A DNA stretch of 64,000 nt from Luzula sylvatica. Taxonomy: Eukaryota > Streptophyta > Magnoliopsida > Poales > Juncaceae. Numbering within the stretch: position 1 is the first letter of the stretch; each line of letters opens with the position of its first letter. The notes under the pieces are model-generated. The model saw only the letters and a program-made list of their open reading frames with translations. It did not search any database and was not told the origin of the DNA. The DNA is taken from NCBI GenBank assembly GCA_946800325.1, contig OX326961.1, positions 11,840,215-11,904,214 on the forward strand, written 5' to 3'. Made by a program: the position numbers and the translations under genes. Of the stretch, positions 34,045 to 44,610 are shown piece by piece.

Positions 34045-34245
34045 TTACATGTCGCAAGACTTATGATCATCTTTTGTGCTATTTTTTCTCGCCACGACAA
34101 AACCCGGACTTTTCGCATATTTCCCGTAATACCGAAATGCCTCATCGTGCGTGTCAAATAACATATCCTCTTTCGGTTCTTCGACTAGAGTATCGAGATC
34201 GTGTTCTTCATCTTCATTAATTTCTAAAGGATTTATCATCTCCAT
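34045..34245 (-). pseudogene. FAR1/FHY3-type DNA-binding domain fragment
   Basis: After an acceptor-like TTTAATAG, a 66-codon frame reads MEMINPLEINEDEEHDLD, later MLFDTHDEAFRYYGKYAKS and GFVVARKNSTKDD. This is the start of a FAR1 domain (D..EAF.YY..YAK..GF...R..S), the MULE-transposase-derived DNA-binding module of plant FAR1/FHY3 factors. It ends at TAA after 66 codons. In the next frame the sequence continues as LRHVTFACT, as the family would, so a frameshift has broken it. The rest of the domain and the transposase-like core are absent. Confidence 0.6.
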
Positions 34246-35098
34246 TCTATTAAATAAATAAAAAAAATCAAATTTATTATCAAACAGTAACACTTTTCAG
34301 ATTTAAAAAAAAAAATTGTGATAAGAAAGAAAAGTCGTGGGCTATTTTAATATCCATTCTAAAGGATTTATCATTTTCATGTGCTATGATATGTCATCAA
34401 GGTAGAAGAGAGTAATACGATTCAATTTTCAGATTACAAAAACACATGAAAAAAAAGAAAAGGAAAAACAGAATAATACATACATAGAACAGAGTAGGCT
34501 AGGCAGTAAACAAAGAACAGATAATTGCTACGGCAAAGGAAAACAAGGTAGAGAGGACGACGACTTCAGAGGCGAAGGAAACCCTCGTCAGGACACGGCG
34601 GAGGAAAACAAGGCGAGCCAATACCTTCCTTTTTCTCTACCACGAGTACTTGCTTTTCGCTGAGATTCTTTAAGAGGGTAAACGGGTTCGGGTGCTGAAA
34701 AGAGAGCAACAATGTACTATTTTTCATCCATTTAGCGTGCTGACGTGGTAAAAACGTGGGTGCCACGTCAATCTGCGTGTTGATTGCGGGAAAATAATTG
34801 CGGGTTGCACAACTTTATTGATTTATGATATTTCAATATTTTTGGGTTCACATGCAATTGTGTCCGAATCAAAAGATATGAAATCCCCGTACACACACAC
34901 AGCACACTCAAGACTCAATACTAACTATTTCAACATTCAAAAGCAACATAAGAAGCTAAATCAGGTAAAGCCTGATATGATGGGAATTACCATTATACTA
35001 AAACCGTAACCATAATACTAAAAAAGCAAAAGCATTATTTGACTAGTTTAAAACCTCTCTATATATCTCAAGAGAGATCTTCGATTAGCACCGACGCG
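34246..35098. other. Intergenic, no supported gene
   Basis: A 66-codon minus-strand ORF near 34566-34766 has no recognisable similarity or splice context. Nothing else is seen. Confidence 0.4.
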
Positions 35099-35758
35099 TT
35101 AATCATTCACTTCCTCGAAAAATACGATTTGCTTGGAATCCCCTTCCACACGAACCTCAACATTTTTGACGTAATACTGACCGTGCGAACTCACAGTTGG
35201 TGGAATCTTCGTTGCATGAGCACCATTCACGTACATATCAACGTGCCTAAGATCCCCTTCCGGTGGAAATAACGGACCAATTTCAATAGGGTATCCGAAT
35301 GTAATAACAAATGCGGTCAAAGCATCGACATGACGATAATGCAAGGGCACATTCCTCAGACTAACCCGCGTCTCATACGATGGGCTATAACACGGATGAT
35401 TATTAGTCCACGGTTGAACCGAGAATTCAAACTTCTCGCTTTTAAACGGGCTCTATTGCAGCACCCTATCCCTTAAAGAGGCAGAATCACATATCAGTAT
35501 GAAGTGATGAAGACTGGTACGGTGCACCGTGAATTGACCCGAGCCGGTCCCTTCGAGTTGGGCGAGAAGAACAGCTTGGATTTGAGGAATCAATGAGCTG
35601 TGAGGAGGAATGCCATTGGTAGTGGTGATACTCGCCGAGTGTGACATGTAAACGTTATTGGCGCGTGTGGTGTTCCTGGCGTTCTCTCCTCGTGGGGGAA
35701 GATAGACTGAGATTGATTTTGGCCGCCGGATCTGAGAAATGTGATGAGCGTAATCCAT
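35099..35758 (-). pseudogene. DUF4283-like protein with one in-frame stop (about 219 codons)
   Basis: A minus-strand frame opens at ATG 35758 (MDYAHHISQIRRPKSISVYL). It runs through FILICDSASLRDRVLQ to a TAG at 35453-35455 after 101 codons. The same frame continues without another stop from SPFKSEKFEFSVQPW to FFEEVND at 35099. The pattern (LRDRVL..SPF...F...PW......V.L.N.P......A..I...G) resembles the RNA-recognition-like DUF4283 fold found in many plant retroelement-linked proteins. This assignment is tentative. A TATA box and a likely 5' UTR intron (donor CAAG/GTTTCT near 35853, acceptor TTATGTAG near 35784) make it look transcribed. It is either a 101-aa truncated product or a recent single-stop pseudogene. 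Confidence 0.5.
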
Positions 35759-35910
35759 GGTTTCGGTACCTCGTGGTATCTACATAAACAATTCAAAAAT
35801 CAAAGACCGAAATTACAAACTAGAGATAGAGATTAGAGAGAGAGGGAGAGAAACCTTGCTGTTAATCGAAATCAAAGACAAGGCGAACAAAAAAATGAAG
35901 TGAGGGAGAG

Positions 35911-35920
35911 GTATATATAG
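35911..35920 (-). promoter_or_regulatory. TATA box of the DUF4283-like gene
   Basis: The minus strand reads CTATATATAC, followed by a GA/CT-rich leader and the putative 5' UTR intron of the gene at 35099-35758. Confidence 0.45.
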
Positions 35921-36491
35921 AAGGGAGAGGAGAAACCCTAGTTGGGGTCCTTGGGAAATTTAACTCGGCTGGTGAGGAAATTAATTACGAGGGATTGAAA
36001 TTAATTTATCTGGGAATTGAATAAACTTGGCTGGTGAGAAAATTAACTTGGACAAATAGAGATGAATTTACTGGAAAAATTGTACGTTGTACTGGGTTGG
36101 TGAGGACATTAATTTGGAATATTATGACCAACTAGCGAGTAACAATGTTTGTTTGCTCCATTTATTTGATGGAAAATTATATTCATGTGTTGTTCTTCAT
36201 GTCTTTCTTATATTTGTGTTGTCGCAAAGGGAATTATTATTACTTTCAAGTTAGTTTTTTTTTTTTTTTTTTGAAAAATTAAGAAGCCAACCTTATTTTT
36301 CGATATATTAAAGCAAGTTTAATACAACGTTTGGATTTTAAATGGTAATGTAAAAAGCAAAAAATAAAAATAAAAATAAACATAAGAGGTCTATGCGAAT
36401 TCTTTTAATAAAGAAATATATCCCTTTAATTGCAAACTCTACGAGTAAAGAGATTTAAAGAAGGAAAAAAAGGAGAGAAGAGGAGCTTGAA

Positions 36492-36591
36492 ATGATTGGC
36501 GAAGTTTGGATCCCGATTAGCTATGGAGTTTTCATGTCTTTGCCTCGTAGTGGACCTTCGCTATCGTGGAGGATGGCGGAGAATTCTTTTG
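36492..36591 (+). other. Isolated exon-like ORF
   Basis: ATG at 36492 opens MIGEVWIPISYGVFMSLPRS and continues without stop to a GT donor (TTTTG/GTTAGT). It is preceded by a purine-rich leader. No continuing exon was found. It may be a gene relic. Confidence 0.2.
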
Positions 36592-37339
36592 GTTAGTTTT
36601 AACACCCACAATTTCACAAGTTTTAGCATTTCTAGCAATATGTTGGTAATGTTAATAATTCATCTTTCAAGTTGTGTTCAAATTTGTTTTCGCTTTTTTA
36701 TTTTGATCTACTTACAATACTATTATTTGGTTATATTAAAAGCCGGACATATATTAATTAGTCTTAACCTGATACTTGAACATTTCGACATACCTCGAAA
36801 CAGAAAAATCAACATGACAAAATGAATACTCCAAATAATCGAAATATTCCAAATTGAACTTCCACAAATAACAAATTCAGAACAAATTATGTACCATTAA
36901 TAATTTATATGAACTTCCATAACGAATTTAAATTTAAATTTTTAAACAAGCAGTACCGAAAAGTATATGGACTCTAAAGATATTTGCCATATAAACAAGG
37001 AAAATCATAGTAGGCCATAATATAATAATGAAACGAATTGTTAATGGAATGAATTGTTAATCGGGCTTACAGTCTGACCCATAATAGTTCTGAAATACAG
37101 GTTTGTCAGTTACGATTTTCACGTAACTAACAAATCTGTCTTTCAAAACTTAATTTGTTGTAAATTAATGTATTAATTGATGTACAATGTGATTTACTTT
37201 ATCACTTAATTAATTGTTGTAGTTTTGAAGTAACATGATTGATTGGTACATGAAATAATATGGGAGAAACTCCTTCTAGATGGAAATGCAAAAATGTTTC
37301 CAAATGCCAAATCTTCACTTTCAAACGAGACCGTAATAC

Positions 37340-37585
37340 GTCTCTCAAATTCTATCCAACATTCTATATGTCACTAATTAAAATTTTATTAGTATGATAA
37401 TTAACAAATATAACACTCAATTAACGGTTAATTAATATATAATTAAAACACATGTGAATTAACATTTTTTAATCAATATCAATTAATCGTTAGTGGAGTA
37501 TTTTTTGTTAATTATCATATTAATTAATTGGTAATTGATAATATAGATGACGTTGAGGAGAATTTGAGGGACATGGTATAATTAT
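37340..37585. mobile_element. AT-rich inverted-repeat MITE, same family as 19810
   Basis: The left arm CGTCTCTCAAATTC...CTATATGTCACTAATTAAA pairs with the right arm AATATAGATGACGTTGAGGAGAATTTGAGGG (read in parts). The interior ATTAACGGTTAATTAATATA matches the element at 19810. Ends are approximate. Confidence 0.5.
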
Positions 37586-37909
37586 CCATTGCCATTTGCT
37601 ATTTCAAATTGCAATAGATGGTATTTTTCTTATTTCTTCAATTTTTCTTGTTAAATGAAACTAAACTTATAGTTTCAACTTTGAAGGAAAATAATTGGAG
37701 CAAGATGGTACATAAACGGCTACGAGGCGAGTGTGGCAAATTGAACACGAACAACACATTCGAGATTTGATTTTGAACTTTGTTTTGTTGTTAATTGTTG
37801 TGTGCACTGATGTAAAATATGGTGTTACTTTATCAGTTAATTCGTGTTATTTTGATATAATTTATATGTAAATTAAATTGTGTTGCATAAATTTGTTGAT
37901 AATTGAGAT

Positions 37910-38240
37910 GTAATGGTTGGTTATTTGTGCTGTATAATTTGTATAATTTTGTAATAGTTTTAAGGGTTAAATTTCAAGTATTTAAGTGATTGTTAATTGA
38001 GCATGTAATAAATAATAACTATGAATTGAAATAACTGTTCATTTGCAATGTTAAGTGAAGTTGTTAATTGCACTGCCCTATTAAATAAATGTGAGTTGTT
38101 AGTAAATAAGTTGTTCATTACATCCAATCCGAATTGTTAATTAGCATTTTTATTATTACAAAAAGCATACCATCTTAATTGATAGATTTTTAATTCTAAT
38201 TTTTAATCAATACAGTTTTACTTCTAAAAAACATTATTTT
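37910..38240. repeat. Dispersed repeat shared with 51953-52240
   Basis: GTAATAGTTTTAAGGGTTAA, AACTGTTCATTTGCAATG and GTTAGTAAATAAGTTGTTC occur in the same order and orientation at 51953-52240 with few differences. Here it runs directly into family X copy 2 (38230-38545). Confidence 0.7.
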
Positions 38241-38545
38241 TATCATTTTTTGGCAATAACTAACACGGAGACATTAATTTTTATCATTTTGTAAGAAACG
38301 TATAGGTAATATTTTTACAACGTACAATTACTTAAACACGAAAAAACACAATGAAAGAACAAAAAAACATAAATATATATTTTAAGATAATTTAAGTAAT
38401 TATATTTATATTTTCTCATATATGCATAATTATTTTGATTTCATAGAGGAATATGCAAATATCACGCAAACAAACATGTTTCTAAATCAAAATTGCTATT
38501 AAACAATTGTTCACTAATTACTTGAATGGATATCACAAAAATCCC
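38230..38545. repeat. Dispersed repeat family X, copy 2
   Basis: It shares GGCAATAACTAACACGGAGA and the following ordered blocks with 20930-21345, including the final TTGAATGGATATCACAAA. At 38545 the match to copy 1 ends. Confidence 0.65.
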
Positions 38546-38785
38546 AGTTCATAGCCCAATTAGTCGCATATTTGAATATTAACAATGTAAACTCACTTAT
38601 AAAAATATAATAATAAAATAGTCTTCAAAAAAAAAAATATGTATAAAATAATAAAATAACATTGAAATTTATTTTCTTGAATGCATGTTTTAAGATGATT
38701 TAAATGATTAATAGGATCAAATATACTTTATTATTATGGCTTCATATGCAAATATTTTATAGAGAAACATAAAGTTAAACATGTA

Positions 38786-39330
38786 ATTATTAAAATAGGA
38801 TCAACTATACTTGAACTAAACTTTATCTGGTTATGTAATATACAAGAGGCATTTCTGGTATTCCAAGATTTCTCAGAGAAATACCCAATGACTTGTCTTG
38901 TTTTGAACGGAAAAGCTGTGTGCTGTATGCACATGGGCCACTTTGACGAGGCCGACTCTTTATTAATCGAAGCCCTTAACAAGGTAATTACTTTTCACTA
39001 CTTATAATTTTACCAAAAAGTCCCTCTATCCTCTTATATTTGCAGAAAACTTGCCCATGGATAATTTATTTTATTTTATTTTATAGGATGCCAAGGATGC
39101 GGAAACTTTATCTGCTCGTTTCGTCAAGTAATTGTTTTTTATCACTTGTAATATGTAATGCAATTTATTAATTCTTTGATTTTTTTATTTTATTTATTTA
39201 TGTGGTTTTGTGATTTTTTGCAGCCAATTGAAATTGTCTCATCCTGAGCACATGCTAGTTAATAAGTTAAGCGCATGAACTCTGCCGACGAGGCCTTCGA
39301 AAGAGCCACTGTCCAGAGCGCTGCTTGATT
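38786..39330 (+). pseudogene. Partial coatomer epsilon copy (exons 5-7)
   Basis: The sequence follows the real gene from the end of intron 4 (about 15470) to the stop, with introns retained, so it is a genomic and not an mRNA-derived copy. Damage: about 19 bp at the exon-5 acceptor are missing; about 40 bp are deleted inside exon 6 (the LANLVVCSLHIGKS part); an 8-bp duplication in exon 7 (GTTAATAAGTTAAG against GTTAAG) shifts the frame. Exons 1-4 are absent. The match resumes in the 3' flank up to about 41045, interrupted by the hAT element at 39429. Confidence 0.9.
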
Positions 39331-39428
39331 GATTAATTCAAAGTTTAATTTCTTAAAAAACTGAGGGTGTTCCTTGCAATTTCTCGTTTTTTTTAATACT
39401 ACAGATATGTTTAGGGGTTCCTTTCGAG

Positions 39429-40323
39429 TAGGGCTGGCAACGAGCCGAGCCGAGCCGAACACAGCCCAGCTCGAGTCTGGCTCGAGCCAGCTCGGCTCGA
39501 CTCGGAACAGGGGTTCGAAATCGAATTCTCAGTTCGAGATCGGCTCGAAAAAAGTCAGCTCGATTTCTTTTACAAAAAAAATATCAAAAAAAATTTATAA
39601 TTTAAAAGAACTGCACATAAAAATATAAAAATTTCTAACAAATTTATTACAAGAAAGTTTAAATAAATTACAACCAATTTTCCAAACAAAGTTCAAATGT
39701 ATTAATTACAACCAATTCTACAAACAACAAACATAAATTATGAATTGACATAAATTAATTACAACCAATTTTGCAAGAACCAACACAGTAAAATGTTGCC
39801 AAATTAGAACCAATTTTGCAGATGCAAGAACCAACTTTGCAATAATCTGGAAAAGAAAATTTCAAAATTCAAATTTTTTAAAGTATTGATCACTCACTGG
39901 TAGATGATATAAACAAATTAGAACAACTTTTGCAAGGATGTACACGAAATGGATTTTTGTCAATTAATTAGAAGAAACATTACACATTACAACCTGAAAA
40001 AAAAAATTTACCAGTCGAATAAGGACTGATGCAGGAATTTACCCCCACAGGCCGCAGCAACCTGATTACAAAGATAAAAAAAAAAAGAACAAATAAAATC
40101 AATAAAAAAACAAATAAAACCAACATATTTTGCATGAATAAATTAAGAAAATGCTCACGGCGGCGATTTGCATGAATAAAACCAACTGGTGCTCACGGCA
40201 CGGCAGATCTGAAACTGGAAAGATGAGGCGTGATGCTCACCGAGAGAGAAATATTCCGGCGGCGAAAAGCGAGAAAGATAGAAGATTGGGCGGGCCGATA
40301 GGGAAAGAGCCAAAGAGGTACTG

Positions 40324-40371
<48 letters not shown>

Positions 40372-40630
40372 GTTAGGGTTAGGGTTCAAACTTAAAACTT
40401 GGACTTATATGTAAATAAATTATTTTTGGACGACTTATCTGTAAAAAAATTCGAACTCAAGCTGGCTGGCGAGCCGAACATCATCCAGCTCGAGCTCGGC
40501 TCGACTCTGGCTCGAGCTGGCAAGGCTCGGCTCAAATTGGTTCGAGCTAATTTTCGAACGAGCTATTTTCGAACGATATTCGAGCCGAACTCGAACGAAC
40601 GTCGAGCTCGAGCTTTTTTTGCCAGCCCTA
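39429..40630. mobile_element. hAT-like non-autonomous element, 1202 bp, inside the duplicated 3' flank
   Basis: The ends TAGGGCTGGCAA and TTGCCAGCCCTA are perfect 12-bp inverted repeats. The flanks CTTTCGAG (39421-39428) and CTTTCGAA (40631-40638) form an 8-bp target duplication with one difference. Removing the element restores the sequence found at the parental locus. The subterminal arms are rich in GAGCCGAGC/GCTCGAGC motifs. No transposase ORF is present. An AG microsatellite (about 40331-40367) and a short GTTAGGGTTAGGG tract lie inside. Confidence 0.9.
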
Positions 40631-40638
40631 CTTTCGAA

Positions 40639-41598
40639 TACTCTTCGTGTTTGCTTTGGGTAATTAAATATTATTCGAAAATGCGTACTGGTTTTTTATT
40701 TTGTTTTAAAGAGTTTTTTTTAATATGTGATTAGAATAATCTCGAGTATTTAGCAATTTGATGAGACAAATGCATGATGTGCTTCTAATATGACTTATTT
40801 TGTTATACGTATGTACTATTTATTTATATTAATATGTAAAATATATGTCAAATAATATGTAAGATAACATTATAAGGAAATAACAATATGAGGTAAAAAA
40901 TATGTTACGATGTGTTGGACGTGGCTATATACATCAAATATGCATGTAATCATGCCAAACTAATGATTTATCTGCCGTATCAAATGTTGAAATGTATGAA
41001 ATAATGTGAAATATGGTGGAGGAAATGGAGAGTTCTTGAGGTATAATTTCTTATTTAATGACCTGACTTTATTAAAGATAATTTAATTATTGAAGAAAAA
41101 AACGAATAGAATTAACATAACATAACTAATTTAATTCCAAGGGAGTTTTTGCAAATATCTTTGGTAATGGTATAAACTTTTGCAAAAATAAATTAACACG
41201 ATTAACACATATCAACTTTGGTATAAAAATAAGAAGAAACTATTATATTTCACAGTTTGGAGTTTTTCATATTGACGTCAACAACTCATAATATCATTTA
41301 TAAATATCTCAACGACATGTTGAGACGGACATTAAATAATCACTATAGATAATAACATTATGTAAATTAGGCAATTAGCAATTCTCGTCTACCCAAAGAA
41401 TTTAAAATAAGATTGGTCCTAATCCATTTACATCATAACAATTAACTAGCAACCAAATAAGTAATGTATTAATTAATAAAATATTGGTACTAATTATATA
41501 ATATGTTAATTTTATTGTTAGTTAATAATATCAGTTCGGATGAAACAAATAATAGTCATTTTTATTAACATGTACCAAATAAGTAATGTATTAATTAG
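40639..41598. other. End of the coatomer duplication, then mosaic repeat sequence
   Basis: 40639-41045 continues the copy of the coatomer epsilon 3' flank. From 41030 to 41565 several blocks (GACCTGACTTTA, ATCATAACAATTA.CTAGCAACCAAAT, CAGTTCGGATGAAACAAATAATAG) recur at 53636-54110, partly in a different order. Confidence 0.55.
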
Positions 41599-42475
41599 CA
41601 CCCCCTCACCCCCCCCCCCCCCCCCCCCCCGGGGGCGGGTCCGGGTCCACGACCCGGCACCCCCTCCCCCCGGGGCGGGTCCGGGTCCACGACCCGGCAC
41701 CCCCCCCCCCCGGGGGCGGGTCCGGGTCCACGACCCGGCACCCCCTCCCCCCGGGGCGGGTCCGGGTCCACGACCCGGCACCCCCCCCCCCCCGGGGGCG
41801 GGTCCGGGTCCACGACCCGGCACCCCCTCCCCCCGGGGCGGGTCCGGGTCCACGACCCGGCACCCCCCCTCCCCCCGGGGCGGGTCCGGGTCCACGACCC
41901 GGCACCCCCCTCCCCCCGGGGCGGGTCCGGGTCCACGACCCGGCACCCCCCCTCCCCCCGGAGAGGGTCCGGGTCCACGACCCGGCACCCCCCTCCCCCC
42001 GGAGAGGGTCCGGGTCCACGACCCGGCACCCCCCCCCCCCCCCCTCACCCCGGGGCGGGTCCGGGTCCACGACCCGGCACCCCCCCCCCCCCTCCCCCCG
42101 GGGTTGGTCCGGGCCCACGACCCGGCACCCCCCCCCCCTCCCCCCGGGGCGGGTCCGGGTCCACGACCCGGCACCCCCCCTCCCCCCGGGGCGGGTCCGG
42201 GTCCACGACCCGGCACCCCCCCCTCCCCCCGGGGCGGGTCCGGGTCCACGACCCGGCACCCCCCCTCCCCCCGGGGCGGGTCCGGGTCCACGACCCGGCA
42301 CCCCCCTCCCTCCGGGGCGGGTCCGGGTCCACGACCCGGCACCCCCCCTCCCCGGTTGGGCGGGTCCGGGTCCACGACCCGGCACCCCCCCTCCCCCCGG
42401 GGCGGGTCCGGGTCCACGACCCGGCACCCCCCTCCCCCCGGGGCGGGTCCGGGTCCACGACCCGGCACCTCCCCC
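41599..42475. repeat. GC-rich hairpin/C-tract satellite, array A, about 20 units
   Basis: The unit of about 41-43 bp is CACCCCCCTCCCCCCGGGG + CGGGTCCGGGTCCACGACCCGG. It repeats about 20 times and differs mainly in C-run length. CCGGGTC-CAC-GACCCGG is a 7-bp stem with a 3-base loop. The C runs on the plus strand give G runs on the minus strand that could form G-quadruplexes, or i-motifs on the C strand. GC content is far above the surroundings. Long frames on both strands (335-355 codons, Pro/Gly/Arg-rich) follow from the repeat and are not credible genes. Confidence 0.92.
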
Positions 42476-42531
42476 CAACCCCTTCTCCCTCGCGCACACC
42501 TGCAAAACAAACAAACACAAAACATGCCAGA

Positions 42532-42569
<38 letters not shown>

Positions 42570-44113
42570 CAGATTACACACAGACAAACACACACACACA
42601 CACATAACAAATTCAAATTAAATTTTTTGGTGACTGTTTCGATGATCTAAAGGTGCTCTTTGATAGTCGAAAACTTCATGCGATCAAGGATTGGCTTCCT
42701 GTATGAAAAAAAAATTAAAGAACTTAAATTTAAATAGTAAAAGTGCAGGGATCATTTAGTAAAAATGCGGGGACCTTTTAGTAAAATTATTGGTGACTGT
42801 TTAGTTGATCTCAAGATACGTTTTGATAGTCGAAAACTTTATGCGATCAAGGGCTGGCTTCCTATATAAAAAAAAATTAAACAAATTAAATTTGAATAGT
42901 TTTTTTAATTGACCCAATCATATATAACAGGGACCTTTCAGTAAAAATGCAGGGATGCTGATATCAAAACGCACCTGTTGTTGCCGAGAGTCCCTCTTCA
43001 AATTAACTCTGAAAATGTACAAACTTAATTAATTTATAATAATATGAATAATAAAGAATTTACAGAGAAACCTTGTGTTCTATCAAATTAACTGTGAAAT
43101 TGAATCGATTTTGCTGAGTCCCTCTTCGAATAACATCCCAAAAGTATAAATCTGGCAGAATGTCTAAAATTAAACACAAAAATATTATTAAGAATTGAGA
43201 TAAATAAAGCCCACGTAATATCAAAATTATTAAAACCACTATGGGTCTTTTTGCAATTTGTGACATAAGGAGGGGCCTTTTTTGCAATTCCAGTAAAATG
43301 AAGGGGGGCCTTTTTTTGTTCAAGACCAAAGATCCAATTAATATCATGAATTAAGATAAGAGGATTAGAATGTATTTAAAATAACTTACAAAGTTTCTTT
43401 CTTTAATAATTTCTCCATATACAAAGCGAAGATCCAATCAGTTTAGTATTTTTCGAGATTCTGAATTCAGGGATAAATTGCAACGCTTAAAATCATCTCT
43501 TCTCTCTTATATTCACCTAAGAAAAAAACGATCCATTCTTAGAATTCAGAAAGTAATTGAATGGGTGGAGAAATAGCAAACAAATCCTTCAATAAAAGTA
43601 AAATTGAACGAAAAAAGAGAAAACCTCTTCAAGAACGGGAATTTAGCCACCACGCAAGCAATGGCGTTTTCTTCTTTTACAAAACCTTGTATCTGGCAGA
43701 GCTGTACTCGATTCTCCACTGGAGGATGAGGTTCTACTATTTCGCATTCAGATCTGTTTCGCGAGTCTCATTCTTCTGATCTAGGAGGAGTTAGCACTTC
43801 TTCATGCATTCAAGATAGAGAGAGGGGGGAGTTAGCACTTCTTCTGAAAAGAATTATCGTCTGAGAGAGAGAGAGAGAGAGAGGAGAGAATATGTCAAAA
43901 GAAGAAATGGGAATTGGAGAAAGAGTCTGGGGTGAGAATATAAGGAGAAGGGAGTCCCAACGTTCGGATTTGATTGATATGACCGTTGGGATCTGGTGTG
44001 AATATTATGGTATGGTTATTTGTGTTATTTGTTTGAATTGATGTGTTATCCTTACTCCTCATAAACCCACAGATAAACAGTTTCAAAAGATCTACTAGAA
44101 TAATTATGTTAGA
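42476..44113 (-). other. Gene-like unit A adjoining the GC satellite (paired with unit B)
   Basis: Right of array A there is a CA microsatellite (about 42534-42566 and 42588-42604). Two copies of a module of about 163 bp follow (GATGATCTAAAG at 42641, GTTGATCTCAAG at 42804). Next come minus-strand exon-like blocks, a GA tract and a hairpin CCCAACG...CGTTGGG (about 43954-43994). The whole is repeated in the same orientation at 54836-56768. On the minus strand the block at about 43620-43750 corresponds to the exon starting MRNSRTSSSSGESSTALPD in unit B, but here a 4-bp insertion (ACAAAACC against AACC) breaks its frame. The function and origin are unknown. Confidence 0.6.
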
Positions 44114-44384
44114 AATGTGAAGTTGAGGGTTATTAATGTAAAATTCCTGAATTTGATTTAAGCCCAACAATAATCAGGTATTATTTTTCTCCATCTTTAA
44201 ACATCCGAATAAGTGTTTATTTTTAAAGTGACAATTAAGACATTAATTATTAAACTCTGATTTAGATTCAGGTCCTCAATTTCAATTAAGTGTTGTACCT
44301 CTAAAATGCACTTGGTCATTTGTTTGATTCTTATATTAATTTGACACTATCTAAAACTAATCCAGCCTTCAATTAAGTGTTTGT

Positions 44385-44610
44385 TTGGAATAATACAAAA
44401 ATGGAATAACCCAGATTCATGGGGGTAGTATCATTACCTCTAAAAAACTTATAATAGTGATGCAGGAACTCGAATATTCTCCAGTGAGTGAGGTATACCA
44501 AATTCGTTGGGACTTGAATAAGTTCTTATGTAATTAATAACATAGCCACGTCTTATAATATAATTTTATAATATAATAATTAAAATTAAAATATTAGATA
44601 TGCAAGGATA
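44385..44610. repeat. Degenerate copy of the CLC gene's upstream region
   Basis: GGAATAACCCAGATTCATG, GGTAGTATCATTAC, CTTGAATAAGTTCTTATGTA and AACATAGCCACGTCTTAT occur in the same order at 61036-61380, directly upstream of the CLC start. Internal deletions have shortened this copy. Confidence 0.65.

Noticed and set aside
40368..40385. Interstitial telomere-like GTTAGGGTTAGGG
   Set aside because: Only about two units inside the hAT element and not an array.
41518..42616. Several ORFs of 144-355 codons on both strands, Pro/Gly/Arg-rich
   Set aside because: All arise from the 41-43-bp GC satellite, which is open in many frames. There is no start context, intron structure or non-repeat domain.
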